A stretch of 64,000 nt of DNA from Bacteroidota bacterium (lineage in GTDB: Bacteria > Bacteroidota > Ignavibacteria > Ignavibacteriales > SURF-24): contig JAUZPB010000007.1 in assembly GCA_030706145.1 (NCBI GenBank), forward strand, positions 1 to 64,000, in the 5' to 3' direction. The translations under genes and the position numbers were made by a program. Shown one piece after another: positions 52,667 through 62,738 of the stretch. A model generated the notes under the pieces. It saw only the letters and a program-made list of their open reading frames with translations, ran no database searches and was not told the origin of the DNA. Each line of letters starts with the position of its first letter. Positions within the stretch are counted from its first letter, which is position 1.

Positions 52667-55600
52667 TTAGAATGCGTAGCGAATACCCAACTGGAACTGG
52701 AAGCGTGAAGCAAGATCATCTGGTGAGAAGAAATCATTTTTAGGATTCTTCGTAACAACATCTTTTGCTTGAGTAAAGCCATAGACGTCTTTACTGTCAC
52801 CTGTGGTCTTTGTATAGCTTAAGACGCTGTAGTTTTGGTTAGGAATAGTATTTACCCAACCCCAGTCACGCTTAAGAAGGTTAAGAACGTTTAATATATC
52901 GAGTGATAATTCAACCTTGTGATTAGCAAAGAGAGCAACTTCCTGGCTAAGTTTAAGGTCAAGCATATTAACCCATGGTTCTCTTAAAGAGTTGCGTTCC
53001 ATGATCTGGCCGCGGTGGCTGTTAAGATAATCATCACTTTCAATAAACTTCTCAAAATTAGCATTCATTGTAGGATCTGCTACAAAAAAAGTTTTACCAC
53101 CTGTAGTTTGGGTTTTACCCATATTCATTTTACTTACTTCATCAGCTGTAGGGATATAGAGCAAGTCGTTAGTATTAGCGCCATCGCCGTTAACACTGCT
53201 AGCATAAGTATATGAATAAGGGCGACCTGACTGTCCATTATAGAATAAAGAAACAGTTGTCTTATAATTGCTGAAATATTCGAAACCATAAGAGACAGCA
53301 AACATAATTCTATGACGAATTTCGAAGTTTGATGTAGCAAGTGTAGGGTTATTAGGATCGGTCTGAACAGGGTTATACTGATAGTTTGAATAAGCCTGGC
53401 TAGAAGTAACGCTGTTAAGGTCTTTTGAGCGATTATATGTATAAGCAGCGTTCAAAAAGACACCGAAAGGTAATGTACCCTGTACCTGACCAGTTAAGCT
53501 ATAAGAAAAGCCATCGCTTGTATTCTTCATAAGTACGACGTTAGTAAAGTTTGAATTAACTTTTGTCGAAGAATACATTACTCTATTGCCTGAAAAAGCA
53601 GGATTAGCCAGAGTAGGATCTGCTTTTAAGTTAAGGTCCTGATAAACCATGTCATTAATTGATTTTGAATAAATTGCTTCAACAGTTCCTGTAAGGCCAA
53701 AAGGCAGTGTTTTGTCGACAGCGCCATTGATGCGGAGGATCTGTGGCATCTTAAAGTCTTTATCAGTAACATCAACCTCAGAGGTTTTGATAGCAGATAA
53801 GCCAGCCATTCCTTCCTTAGGCTGCATTAAAGGATCAAGTGTATTAAAGCCAGCGCCGCTCTTTCCAAAAACTAAACCTGCTGGGTTATTAACATTAAGC
53901 CTTGTAAATTCAACACCAGTGTTTCCATACTGGTTTGAGATCCAAACGTAAGGGATACGGCCAGTGAATAAACCAATACCACCTCTTACCTGTAAAGAAC
54001 GATCTCCTGAAGCGTCCCAGTTCAAGCCTAAACGAGGTGAAAACAGGATTTTTCCGCTAGGAACTTTGTTAGTGCCTAAACCTAAAGAACCGAACTGCGC
54101 ATCAAATTTTGCATTATAAGCCGGATCATCAGGGAATGTTGGGATATCGATTCTTAAACCTAAAGTAGCTTTAAAGTTAGGAGTAACTGTCCATTCGTCC
54201 TGTACATAAGCACCGAACTGAATAGCATTAAATTTTGCAGCTAATTCTCTATCGCCATTATTTGCATAGCTTAATTGATACTGCGCAATCTTTCCTGCTT
54301 CGAAATCAGCTATGCTGTTAAAGAGGTAATATCCATCCTGGTTTGCGATATAGAGATTTCTAAACTTAAAGAATTCATTGTGTGTACCAATTGTAAAGAC
54401 ATGGCTTCCCATATAATAGGTGAAGTTATCAGTAAATTCAAATATATCCTGATCTAACTGATTAGCCTGTGAATATTCTTCTCCACCCAAACGGATATTA
54501 TTAGAGCCATCGTTAATCCTTATTGAAGGGAAAGCTGTACTTTCCGGTACACGGTGATCGCGGATGCTGGTATATCCTAAAGTCAGTTCATTTGTCATAG
54601 TATTACTAAAAGTACTAGTCAATTGAAGAACTGGAGAAAAAGTCTTACTATTCATTTCATAGTTTCTGTCTGAGAAACCAAGCTGATTGGAAGAGCGTCC
54701 AAGATTATCCTGAGCGGCATCGACGTAATTTAAGCGAGCTACAAGCTTATGTTCGTCAGATAAGTTGTAATCGAAGCGTAAGAATAATTTGTTAGAAGGG
54801 CGCAGCGCGTCAGTTTCATCATAAGAGCCAGGGTTATAGCCATATTTAATTGCCTGAGCCTTTGCTCTATCTGCAGTTGCAGCCAAAGCTGGAGTAAGGT
54901 TGAGAACTGTATTGTAAATTGGTTCAGTACGTCTACCCAATTCGCCAGAGACAAAGAAGAAAAGTTTATCTTTAAGAACCGGACCGCCTAAGCGGAAACC
55001 AGTTGTATAATCTGTAAATGAGCCATATTTAGCTCTTGAAGCATCTGGTTTATATCCGGTAAAGTTTTGATTTCTTCCTAAATAGTAGGCAGATCCGGAA
55101 AAGTTGTTAGTTCCACTTCTTGTAATAGCATTTATACCGCCACCGGTAAAACCGCTCATCTTAACATCATAAGGAGCAATGACAACCTGAAACTCCTGAA
55201 TAGCATCCAAACTAATTGGAGTTGTACCTGCAGTACCGCCAGGGGTACCGCTTGAACCCAGGCCGAATAAATCGTTGTACTGTGTACCATCAAGCTGAAT
55301 ATTATTAAAGCGTGCGTTACGACCAGCAGCACTATTAGAACGGCCATCGAACTGAGGTGTAAGCTTTGCAAAATCCTGGAAATTTCTAGTAATGGTTGGG
55401 AAAGCCTGAATTGTTTCAAGACCGACGTTAGTAGCAGCACCAGTACGGCTAGAGCTTATAAGAGCATTTTTATCTGCAACTACACTAACAGTACCTGTTT
55501 GTATAGTTTCAGAGGTCAATTTAAAATCGATGTTATAGTTCTGTCCTAATTTTAAAGTAATTCCTTCTACCGATTGAGTAGTATAACCGATAAAAGTAAC

Positions 55601-55855
55601 TTTTACTGAATACGGACCACCAACGCGGAGGTTGTTCAGATTAAATTTACCATCTGCACGAGTTGTAGTTCCATAGTTCGTACCTGTCGGGACGTGTGTA
55701 GCAATGACAGTTGCACCGGGTAAAGGCTGTCCGTCTTTATCCAATACAACACCATTCATAGCTGAAGTTGTAACGCCTTGAGCAAGAAGAATTGATGGAG
55801 CATAAAACAATAAGAATAATAGTACAAAAGAAAGTTTTTTTGTAGCTATGTTCAT
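52667..55855 (-). CDS. Oar-like TonB-dependent outer membrane receptor
   Basis: A 1062-residue receptor with signal peptide MNIATKKLSFVLLFLLFYAP. A carboxypeptidase-regulatory-like domain (about 30-115: MNGVVLDKDGQPLPGATVIA) is followed by a plug (about 130-240: QFDGRSNSAAGRNARFNNIQ) and a long beta-barrel that ends in RFQFQLGIRYAF. The FRLGGPVLKDKLFFFVSGE segment and overall architecture match Oar-like receptors of Bacteroidota and Myxococcota rather than SusC. No clear N-terminal TonB box is visible. GGGAGA precedes the ATG. It probably imports or exports a large substrate; an adjacent NPP-type phosphodiesterase gene is divergent, so a nucleotide link is possible but unproven. Confidence 0.9.
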   Translation of the reverse strand: MNIATKKLSFVLLFLLFYAPSILLAQGVTTSAMNGVVLDKDGQPLPGATVIATHVPTGTNYGTTTRADGKFNLNNLRVGGPYSVKVTFIGYTTQSVEGITLKLGQNYNIDFKLTSETIQTGTVSVVADKNALISSSRTGAATNVGLETIQAFPTITRNFQDFAKLTPQFDGRSNSAAGRNARFNNIQLDGTQYNDLFGLGSSGTPGGTAGTTPISLDAIQEFQVVIAPYDVKMSGFTGGGINAITRSGTNNFSGSAYYLGRNQNFTGYKPDASRAKYGSFTDYTTGFRLGGPVLKDKLFFFVSGELGRRTEPIYNTVLNLTPALAATADRAKAQAIKYGYNPGSYDETDALRPSNKLFLRFDYNLSDEHKLVARLNYVDAAQDNLGRSSNQLGFSDRNYEMNSKTFSPVLQLTSTFSNTMTNELTLGYTSIRDHRVPESTAFPSIRINDGSNNIRLGGEEYSQANQLDQDIFEFTDNFTYYMGSHVFTIGTHNEFFKFRNLYIANQDGYYLFNSIADFEAGKIAQYQLSYANNGDRELAAKFNAIQFGAYVQDEWTVTPNFKATLGLRIDIPTFPDDPAYNAKFDAQFGSLGLGTNKVPSGKILFSPRLGLNWDASGDRSLQVRGGIGLFTGRIPYVWISNQYGNTGVEFTRLNVNNPAGLVFGKSGAGFNTLDPLMQPKEGMAGLSAIKTSEVDVTDKDFKMPQILRINGAVDKTLPFGLTGTVEAIYSKSINDMVYQDLNLKADPTLANPAFSGNRVMYSSTKVNSNFTNVVLMKNTSDGFSYSLTGQVQGTLPFGVFLNAAYTYNRSKDLNSVTSSQAYSNYQYNPVQTDPNNPTLATSNFEIRHRIMFAVSYGFEYFSNYKTTVSLFYNGQSGRPYSYTYASSVNGDGANTNDLLYIPTADEVSKMNMGKTQTTGGKTFFVADPTMNANFEKFIESDDYLNSHRGQIMERNSLREPWVNMLDLKLSQEVALFANHKVELSLDILNVLNLLKRDWGWVNTIPNQNYSVLSYTKTTGDSKDVYGFTQAKDVVTKNPKNDFFSPDDLASRFQFQLGIRYAF

Positions 55856-56243
55856 AGATGTCTCCCTATCTAGATTATTGGTTATTTTAAGCCCAAAAAT
55901 ATTTTCTACTTTTTAATATTTTCGACTTTTTTAATATTATCACGATTCAAAATTAAGGTGAACAAGATTACGAAAAAAGAGGGTATAGTACAGGAACGAA
56001 GATTTAACAAATTCTTAATATTCAGAAAATCCTTATCTTTGACGTAATCAAATATTCCTTCAGAAATGCCTCCTAAAATTAGGTGGTAATAATTGAAAAG
56101 TAAAGTAAATTATTGAGCTAATTTCATTAATTATTTTAGTTCAGCAAGTAGAATGCTTAAGTTTATTCAAATCAATTAATTTTTTACCGGTTTTTTTTAG
56201 GTATTCTGGGCTTTTGGGTTTTATTTTTTCAAAAAGGACAAAT
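55856..56243. other. Divergent promoter region between receptor and NPP gene
   Basis: A 388-bp AT-rich divergent spacer. TATCTTTG at 56034-56041 matches the Bacteroidota -7 consensus on the plus strand, about 200 bp upstream of the phosphodiesterase ATG. No strong hairpin or open frame was found. Confidence 0.4.
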
Positions 56244-57467
56244 ATGAAAAAAAACTTTTTATTTTTCGCATTAACAATATCTATATATTTCCTTATTCCA
56301 ATTGCTTTAAGGGCGCAAGCAAAGCCATATGTAATACTACTATCTTTTGATGCATTCCGCTGGGATTATGTCAATCGTGGTATCACACCAAATCTGGATA
56401 AAATTAAGGCAGATGGGGTTTGGGCGCTATCTTTAAGACCTGCCTTCCCTTCAAAGACCTTTCCAAATCATCAAACAATAATAACAGGCATGTACCCAGA
56501 GCACCATGGAATAATACACAATGATTTTACAAATCCATTTACAAAAGAAAAGTATAAGATAAGTGATTCAGTTTCTGTCACCGATCCCAAGTGGTATTTA
56601 GGAGAGGCATTCTGGCAGACTTGTGAGCGTCAGGGTATTAAAACTGCGAGTTATTTCTGGCCAGGCTCTGAGTTAAGTGACTCCACTAGAAGGCCCACCT
56701 ATTATGAACATTATGAACACAAAAGGAATTACTATACAATCATAAAAGGAGTCACTGCCTGGTTGAAACTCCCATACAAAGACAGGCCACATTTTATAGC
56801 AACCTATGTACATGAAACAGATGATATGGGGCATAGGTATGGCCCAAATTCTCCTGAAGTAAACAGAGCCATACAAATAGAAGACAGTTTGGTTGGGTTT
56901 CTGTTTAACAGCTTAAAACAAGCAAATATGCTAGATAGTACAAATGTCATCATACTTAGTGATCATGGAATGACGGAGGTTAGCAAAGAAAAAATTATAA
57001 ACATAGAAGAAACTATAGGTTCAGAAAGCAAAATAGATGGAGTAGGCCCAGTTATGATGATTGAACCCAAAACTGGTAAGATAGCCGAGATCTATGATAA
57101 GCTAAAAAGAAATGAGGATCATTATAAGGTCTATACCAGGGATAATATACCAGAGTACTATGAATTCTCGGAGCATCCATTTATTTATTCAATTATTGTA
57201 ATAGCTGATCCTGGTTGGACATTGGTTGATAACAGTTCAAAAGCATCAGTAATGAAATATCAGCAAGCTGGCAACCACGGCTATGATAAAGATTTTATAG
57301 ATATGCAAGGAATATTCCTCGCAACAGGACCAGTTTTTAAGAAAGCCTATAGAACAGGAACACTCTGGAATATTGATGTATATCCTCTTTTGTGCAAAAT
57401 ACTCGGTATTATTCCAAGGTCAAATATTGATGGGAAATTTGAACGGATAGGTTTTATCCTGAAATAA
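56244..57467 (+). CDS. Ectonucleotide pyrophosphatase/phosphodiesterase (NPP family)
   Basis: A 407-residue protein starting at 56244 (MKKNFLFFALTISIYFLIPI, signal peptide; GGAC upstream). The type I phosphodiesterase/alkaline-phosphatase fold shows metal-binding Asp36 in SFDAFRWDY, nucleophile Thr72 in PSKTFPNHQT and LSDHGMTEV. A second zinc-ligand region follows with HETDDMGHRYGP and GNHGYDKDF. It hydrolyses phosphodiester or pyrophosphate bonds of nucleotides or phospholipid-like headgroups outside the cytoplasm. Length is normal for bacterial NPPs. Followed after 69 bp by an M16 peptidase pair on the same strand. Confidence 0.9.
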   Translation: MKKNFLFFALTISIYFLIPIALRAQAKPYVILLSFDAFRWDYVNRGITPNLDKIKADGVWALSLRPAFPSKTFPNHQTIITGMYPEHHGIIHNDFTNPFTKEKYKISDSVSVTDPKWYLGEAFWQTCERQGIKTASYFWPGSELSDSTRRPTYYEHYEHKRNYYTIIKGVTAWLKLPYKDRPHFIATYVHETDDMGHRYGPNSPEVNRAIQIEDSLVGFLFNSLKQANMLDSTNVIILSDHGMTEVSKEKIINIEETIGSESKIDGVGPVMMIEPKTGKIAEIYDKLKRNEDHYKVYTRDNIPEYYEFSEHPFIYSIIVIADPGWTLVDNSSKASVMKYQQAGNHGYDKDFIDMQGIFLATGPVFKKAYRTGTLWNIDVYPLLCKILGIIPRSNIDGKFERIGFILK

Positions 57468-57536
57468 TTCGCCCATATTCACAAAACGGACAAAATTTCT
57501 TACATTATTAAAACAGGCCAATAATTTGCATAAAAT

Positions 57537-58817
57537 ATGAGTGATATATTAAGTATAGAATATGAAAAATATCTTCTGGATAATGGACTAGAAGTAATCC
57601 TGTATCCAGAACGTAGTTTACCATTAATATCGGTTAACCTTTGGTATAGAGTTGGATCTGCAAATGAAACTGAAGGGAAAACTGGTTTTGCCCATTTATT
57701 TGAGCATATGATGTTTCAGGGTTCAAAGCACGTTCCTAAACAGATGCATTTTAAGTACATTCAAGAAGCCGGCGGTCAATTAAATGGATCAACCAGCCTT
57801 GATAGGACAAACTACTATCAAAGTCTTCCATCAAATTATCTGGAATTAGCTTTATGGTTAGAGTCAGACAGAATGGGATTTCTAATACCGGCATTGAACC
57901 AGGAAAAGCTAGATAATCAGATCGATGTAGTAAAAAATGAAAGGCGGCAACGTTACGATAATGCGCCATATGGCCTGGCCTGGGAGAAAATATTTTCAAA
58001 TCTTTATCCAAAAGCACATCCTTATCACTGGCCAACAATAGGTTGGATGGAAGACATTTCAAATATTAATCTATCGGATGTAAAGAACTTTTTTCACACT
58101 TATTACATTCCCAATAATGCAACACTCGTTATAGGTGGAGACATAAATAAAAATAGAGCAAAAGATCTTGTTGAAAGGTATTTTGGAAATATTGCAAGGG
58201 GAAATGAATTTCAGCAGGTAAAGGCCGAAGCTCCTGAGCTTAAAGAAAATTTAATGCTTCTGCACGAAGATAACGTCTCTTTATCGAGGATTTATCTAGT
58301 TTGGCATTCTTCAGAAGCCTATAAAGAAGGTGATGCAGAGATGGATATTTTATCATATATACTTGCGGGTTCAAAAAATTCGAGATTATATAAAAAACTT
58401 GTTTTTGAAAGTGAATTAGCGCAAGATATAACTGCTTTCGAGCATTCATCCCGACTATCTGGAGACTTTATAATAATTGCGACAGCAAAACCGGGGATCT
58501 CATTAGACAAATTGAAGAAGGAAATCATTGATGAGATAAACCTTATATTTGAAAATGGATTAAAAGAAGAAGAGCTCATGAAAGCTAAGAACAATATAAG
58601 AGCTTCATTTATCTATTCCATGCAGAATATAAACTCGCTTACAAACAGAATAAATGAATACAATTTCTATTTGAATGAACCTGATTCATTTAGTTTTGAT
58701 CTAAAGAGGTATCAGCAAGTTGACCTTGAAAGGCTTTACAAGAAGTCTCTAGAATATTTAAGCAAGCCTTTTTTAGAATTAAGAATCACTCCTCTAAAGA
58801 AATCTGAAGGAATTTAG
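57537..58817 (+). CDS. M16 zinc peptidase, catalytic subunit
   Basis: A 426-residue M16B peptidase with the inverted zinc motif HLFEH (GKTGFAHLFEHMMFQGS) and the downstream Glu ligand in VKNERRQRYDN. The second M16 half follows (about 170-390), with GDINKNRAKDLVERYF. No signal peptide, so the location is cytoplasmic or exported by another route. The gene is followed after only 8 bp by a second M16 gene that lacks the zinc motif, which implies a catalytic/non-catalytic heterodimer of the mitochondrial-processing-peptidase type. No clear ribosome-binding site. Confidence 0.93.
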   Translation: MSDILSIEYEKYLLDNGLEVILYPERSLPLISVNLWYRVGSANETEGKTGFAHLFEHMMFQGSKHVPKQMHFKYIQEAGGQLNGSTSLDRTNYYQSLPSNYLELALWLESDRMGFLIPALNQEKLDNQIDVVKNERRQRYDNAPYGLAWEKIFSNLYPKAHPYHWPTIGWMEDISNINLSDVKNFFHTYYIPNNATLVIGGDINKNRAKDLVERYFGNIARGNEFQQVKAEAPELKENLMLLHEDNVSLSRIYLVWHSSEAYKEGDAEMDILSYILAGSKNSRLYKKLVFESELAQDITAFEHSSRLSGDFIIIATAKPGISLDKLKKEIIDEINLIFENGLKEEELMKAKNNIRASFIYSMQNINSLTNRINEYNFYLNEPDSFSFDLKRYQQVDLERLYKKSLEYLSKPFLELRITPLKKSEGI

Positions 58818-58825
58818 AAAATAAA

Positions 58826-60193
58826 ATGGAAGTCAACAGAACTCAAAAGCCGCAACCCAGAGGGAAGATAAGTTTCACTTTGCCCAAAATTGAAAAAATG
58901 AACCTGGAGAATGGACTAGAAATATTATTTGTTCAAAAAAAGAATCTTCCAATTATACAATTTACATTTGTTAGTGATGCCGGAAGCAGGCTTGATCCAA
59001 ACGAAAAAAAGGGGATTTCAAACTTACTGGCGGCGTTAATAGACGAAGGAGCAGGCGGATTAGATTCACTTAGATTAAATGATGAAATTGAATCGCTTGG
59101 TTCATCAATATCAATTTTTTCAGATCCTGACAATTTCTTTATTTCAATGCTTACTCTAACTGAAAATATTGATAGATCTTTAGATCTATTATCAAAAATA
59201 ATTATAAGACCTAATCTAGATGAGACTGATTTTCTTAGAGAGAAAAGAAAAATACTGACACGGATTCAGCAACTAAAAGATGATCCTTCTTATATAGCTA
59301 GCATCATATTTGAGAAATTGGTTTATGGAGAGAACAATCCCTATGGTCTACCAGATACTGGAACAACGACTACTGTAGGAAGAATAAATCTTAATGATGT
59401 GAAGCTATTTTATGAAACATTGCTTACCTCTGATAATACGACACTAATAGTAGTTGGGAACTATGAAAGAGAGCCTCTCTTAGAAAAGCTAAATCAATAT
59501 CTTAAAGACTGGCATAGATATACTCCTCCGGTTTTTGACATGCCAGCCACAATACAAAAAGGAAGCACGATTTATTTTATTAACAAAGAAAATGCTTCTC
59601 AAACTGAGCTTAGGATTGGCCACGTAAGCAGTGGAAGAAATGCTGAAGATTTTTTTGCAAAGTCTGTTATGAACAACATTTTAGGTGGACAATTTTCAAG
59701 TAGAATAAACATTAACCTAAGAGAGGACAAAGGGTATACCTATGGGGCCAATTCCTCATTCTCATACAACAGGACAGGAGGCTATTTTGGAGTTGGGACA
59801 GCAGTAAAGAGTGAGAATACAGGAAGTTCAGTTGTTGAGATCATAAAAGAATTAAAAGGGATACAAGATTATATTACGACCAAGGAGTTACGATTTGCCA
59901 AGTCTTCAATAATAAGAAAGTACCCATCCCTTTTTGAAACATACGGACAAATTGGCAGGAGTCTTGCAAACAAAGTGATCCATTCTTTAAGCGATGACTA
60001 TTATAACAGGTATATAGATAATATAAAAGCTGTAACACTTGATGATGTTTATGCTGCAGCCAGGAACAATATTTTTCCAGAAAAACTAATAATTCTTGCC
60101 GTAGGAGAAAGGGATTTACTTCTTGGTCAATTGGAAAGTTTAGCAATAGGAAAAGTAATTGAATTAAATATAGATGGCCATCTTGAAAGCTAG
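58826..60193 (+). CDS. M16 peptidase, non-catalytic partner subunit
   Basis: A 455-residue M16 homologue. The zinc motif position reads GISNLLAALIDEG, with no HxxEH, so it cannot bind the catalytic zinc. It keeps REDKGYTYGANSSFSY near 310-325, the Arg/Tyr substrate-binding strand of partner subunits. It pairs with the upstream catalytic protein (8-bp gap, same operon) to form one peptidase clam shell. An extra N-terminal segment of about 30 residues precedes the fold. It ends 40 bp before the convergent YibQ-like gene. Confidence 0.92.
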   Translation: MEVNRTQKPQPRGKISFTLPKIEKMNLENGLEILFVQKKNLPIIQFTFVSDAGSRLDPNEKKGISNLLAALIDEGAGGLDSLRLNDEIESLGSSISIFSDPDNFFISMLTLTENIDRSLDLLSKIIIRPNLDETDFLREKRKILTRIQQLKDDPSYIASIIFEKLVYGENNPYGLPDTGTTTTVGRINLNDVKLFYETLLTSDNTTLIVVGNYEREPLLEKLNQYLKDWHRYTPPVFDMPATIQKGSTIYFINKENASQTELRIGHVSSGRNAEDFFAKSVMNNILGGQFSSRININLREDKGYTYGANSSFSYNRTGGYFGVGTAVKSENTGSSVVEIIKELKGIQDYITTKELRFAKSSIIRKYPSLFETYGQIGRSLANKVIHSLSDDYYNRYIDNIKAVTLDDVYAAARNNIFPEKLIILAVGERDLLLGQLESLAIGKVIELNIDGHLES

Positions 60194-60235
60194 AGAAATC
60201 TAATAAAGGTTTTCCTAGCTTACAAGAATAAAGAA

Positions 60236-61249
60236 CTACATTACTCCAAATTTCAGAGAAGATGGGAAAACAAATCTATAGCCCCTCTTTCTAAAGGTTT
60301 CGAGGACGCTTTTTAATTCAATAAAATCATCAGCTGAAATTAAGAAAACTTTATTACCTGAAGAGTTACTGCTTTGGCAATAATAGCTAAATAAAGACTG
60401 AAGGTCCTGCTCATTCTTCCCTTTTACAGTAACAAAGCTATTCATTGGAAAGAGTTTAAGTTTTCTAGCATCGAAATCCTTCTCGAGAATTGCATTGACT
60501 GAAGACTTAAAGAGGTCTGATTTCTCATCTATAATGTAGAGTTTAGATTCGCTAAAAGAACCCAAAATATTTCGGATTGATCCTTTCAGGCGCTTGTCAT
60601 TGTAATCCGGGCTAAGCTTGAATCTCACTTCATCAATATCGTCATTAAAAAGCACAACATACTCTTTTGAGCTTGCAAGTATCTTTTGTTTGAGTTTTTC
60701 AGACCTATCTGAAGGGACCAAAGAAAAGGCAAAGCTTTCCGGAAGAGAAAGAATCTCATCGACCTTTTTATCTGAAATTTTATCAATATCGTCAATAATA
60801 AAGCCCAGGTTAGCAGTTTTCCTTGTTAGAGTAGCATCGGGGATAAAATCTGCCTGGAGCATAATATTCTTATTAGATAAGATCTTTAATGTAGTGATTT
60901 TACCTTTTGTTGTTTCTTTAGAAGTGAGTGTGACATTTTCATCAAGGAAAGTTCTATTCAACTCATTTAGAACAACTGCAACAGGTAAGCCCTGAGGTAT
61001 TCTAATTTCAAAGCTAGAAATATCAGAGACAGATGTTTTTTCTTTAGGAGTTTTGCTTTTTATCCAATCTTTATCTATTCCAAATTCTCTTACCACATTT
61101 TCGAAACGCTCGCTGATTTCACCAGGAGTCAAATCTGTTTTTTCGGGTTCCTTTGGAAGCTGCTTTACTATCTTATCAACTACAATATTTATTACCAGTA
61201 GTATAAAAGAAGCGATTAACAAATATGTTATAATCTTTTGCTTTTTCAA
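60236..61249 (-). CDS. Divergent polysaccharide deacetylase-like protein (YibQ type)
   Basis: A 337-residue protein with one N-terminal membrane helix (about 7-28) that would anchor it to the inner membrane. A helical linker and a C-terminal domain with LGFIIDDIDKISDKKVDEIL (metal Asp pair at 153-154) and LPESFAFSLVPSDRSEKL resemble the divergent polysaccharide deacetylase family (YibQ, PF04748). The usual His-rich loop after the second strand reads YVVLFNDDID and has no His, so catalytic ability is doubtful. It may be a structural homologue working on peptidoglycan or glycan. First minus-strand gene read after the crotonase. Confidence 0.6.
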   Translation of the reverse strand: MKKQKIITYLLIASFILLVINIVVDKIVKQLPKEPEKTDLTPGEISERFENVVREFGIDKDWIKSKTPKEKTSVSDISSFEIRIPQGLPVAVVLNELNRTFLDENVTLTSKETTKGKITTLKILSNKNIMLQADFIPDATLTRKTANLGFIIDDIDKISDKKVDEILSLPESFAFSLVPSDRSEKLKQKILASSKEYVVLFNDDIDEVRFKLSPDYNDKRLKGSIRNILGSFSESKLYIIDEKSDLFKSSVNAILEKDFDARKLKLFPMNSFVTVKGKNEQDLQSLFSYYCQSSNSSGNKVFLISADDFIELKSVLETFRKRGYRFVFPSSLKFGVM

Positions 61250-61324
61250 TTCGTTACCTGCACTAAATTCGGCGGGTAAATATATGAAAAATAGGATTAA
61301 GAATACAGCATCTCCTAAATAGGA

Positions 61325-62104
61325 TCATTTATTTTTGAATTCAGGTTTTCTTTTTTCAAGGAATGCTCTAGTTCCCTCTTTGAAATCCTCAGAAGAACAA
61401 CACTCTCCAAATAATTCGGCTTCAAGCTTTAGACCTTCACTAAGTGGTTTATCTTTGGAGAAAGCGATGGATTTTATAGCCAATTTTACTGCAATTTGGC
61501 CTTTTGAAGTAATCTTTTTAGCAAGCTCAAGTGCCATTTTCAACAAGTCGGATTGAGGATAAACCTTATTAACTAGTCCAATTCTGTAGGCTTCAGCAGA
61601 ATCAATTTGCTCGCCTGAAAGGATGAGTTCCATTGCACGGCCATGATTAATAAGGCGGGCGAGCCTTTGAGTTCCCCCATAACCGGGAATAAGGCCAAGG
61701 TTAATCTCAGGTTGAGCAAATTTTGCATTCTCAGAAGCTAATCTTATATGGCTAGCAAGAGCTAGTTCGCATCCTCCACCAAGGGCATATCCATTAACAG
61801 CAGCGATAACAGGTTTTTCAAAACCTTCAATAATGTTGAAAACTTCTTGTCCCCTTAAGGCGAATTCTTTTCCGGACTCAGCATCCAGGTTTTTAAATTC
61901 TGAGATGTCAGCCCCAGCAACAAAAGCTTTTTCTCCCATACCGGTAATGATAACAGCAGAAACCTCTTCATGTTTTAGCAATGAAAAAACTTTTTTTAAT
62001 TCCATTATTGTCTGAAGGTTCAGCGCGTTCAGTTTTTCAGGTCTGTTTATTCTGACGATGGCTACATTATCATCCAGTTCAAATACTATGTTTTCAAATT
62101 CCAT
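61325..62104 (-). CDS. Enoyl-CoA hydratase/isomerase (crotonase)
   Basis: A 259-residue crotonase with AFVAGADISEF (oxyanion-hole strand), GYALGGGCELALAS (catalytic Glu113) and QPEINLGLIPGYGGTQRL (Glu133), the two acids of short-chain enoyl-CoA hydratases. It hydrates trans-2-enoyl-CoA to 3-hydroxyacyl-CoA in fatty-acid oxidation or butyrate-type pathways. Standard length. It is in a minus-strand group with outer-membrane and membrane genes but separated from each by 37-75 bp, so the metabolic link is not clear. No acyl-CoA dehydrogenase lies beside it. Confidence 0.93.
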   Translation of the reverse strand: MEFENIVFELDDNVAIVRINRPEKLNALNLQTIMELKKVFSLLKHEEVSAVIITGMGEKAFVAGADISEFKNLDAESGKEFALRGQEVFNIIEGFEKPVIAAVNGYALGGGCELALASHIRLASENAKFAQPEINLGLIPGYGGTQRLARLINHGRAMELILSGEQIDSAEAYRIGLVNKVYPQSDLLKMALELAKKITSKGQIAVKLAIKSIAFSKDKPLSEGLKLEAELFGECCSSEDFKEGTRAFLEKRKPEFKNK

Positions 62105-62141
62105 AATTTCACCTATCCACAGTTAAAGTTAATTTCCTCAG

Positions 62142-62738
62142 CTACAGTTTTATAAATACTGGTATTCTAATCCTTAGATCAGCTGAAAGATATTCGTTAT
62201 TAAGATAATAATTATACGTCCCCATAATTTCAATCAGGAACATAGACAACCCTACACCAGCATGAAAGCCAAGTTTTGAGTTATCCTCGAGGAAATTATT
62301 CCTTCCCGAATCTATCTTAAACTGATGTGACTTCTCAAAAATCGCAAAAGAGCCCCCAAATTCTACAGCAGGAATTATTAGGACCATATCCTTTACTAAA
62401 GGAGGAAGGTAAAATCTAACACCTGCATTAAGGGGAACAACGTTAACAGTATAAGAAGAATAATCAGTTCTCCTATAGTAATCTGCCGAACCAGGATAAT
62501 GCTCATAACCTATGCGGCCATAGACAAAAAGCGGCAGATATGTATTATCCGTGTAGGAGATGTCCATATTTATGCCAACACCGAGTGACTGTGAATTTGC
62601 GAAGGCTGAGACAGGAATTCTTGGTCCAACAGCTAAAGAAAAAAACATTCCTCTAGCTCTTCCCTGATCAAGTGTCTGAGAGAAGATCGTTGCAGGTAAT
62701 AATAGAAGACATATGAACAAGAATTTTTTTATAATCAT
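62142..62738 (-). CDS. Outer-membrane beta-barrel protein, unknown
   Basis: A 198-residue protein with signal peptide (MIIKKFLFICLLLLPATIFS). Alternating amphipathic strands with aromatic girdle residues (SLAVGPRIPVSAF, MDISYTDNTYLPLFVYGRIGYEHY, VNVVPLNAGVRFYLPP) match small outer-membrane barrels of the OmpW/porin-like type. It ends ADLRIRIPVFIKL. The ATG overlaps by 4 bp the stop of the multi-pass membrane gene upstream, so they are co-translated. No family was recognised. Confidence 0.75.
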   Translation of the reverse strand: MIIKKFLFICLLLLPATIFSQTLDQGRARGMFFSLAVGPRIPVSAFANSQSLGVGINMDISYTDNTYLPLFVYGRIGYEHYPGSADYYRRTDYSSYTVNVVPLNAGVRFYLPPLVKDMVLIIPAVEFGGSFAIFEKSHQFKIDSGRNNFLEDNSKLGFHAGVGLSMFLIEIMGTYNYYLNNEYLSADLRIRIPVFIKL

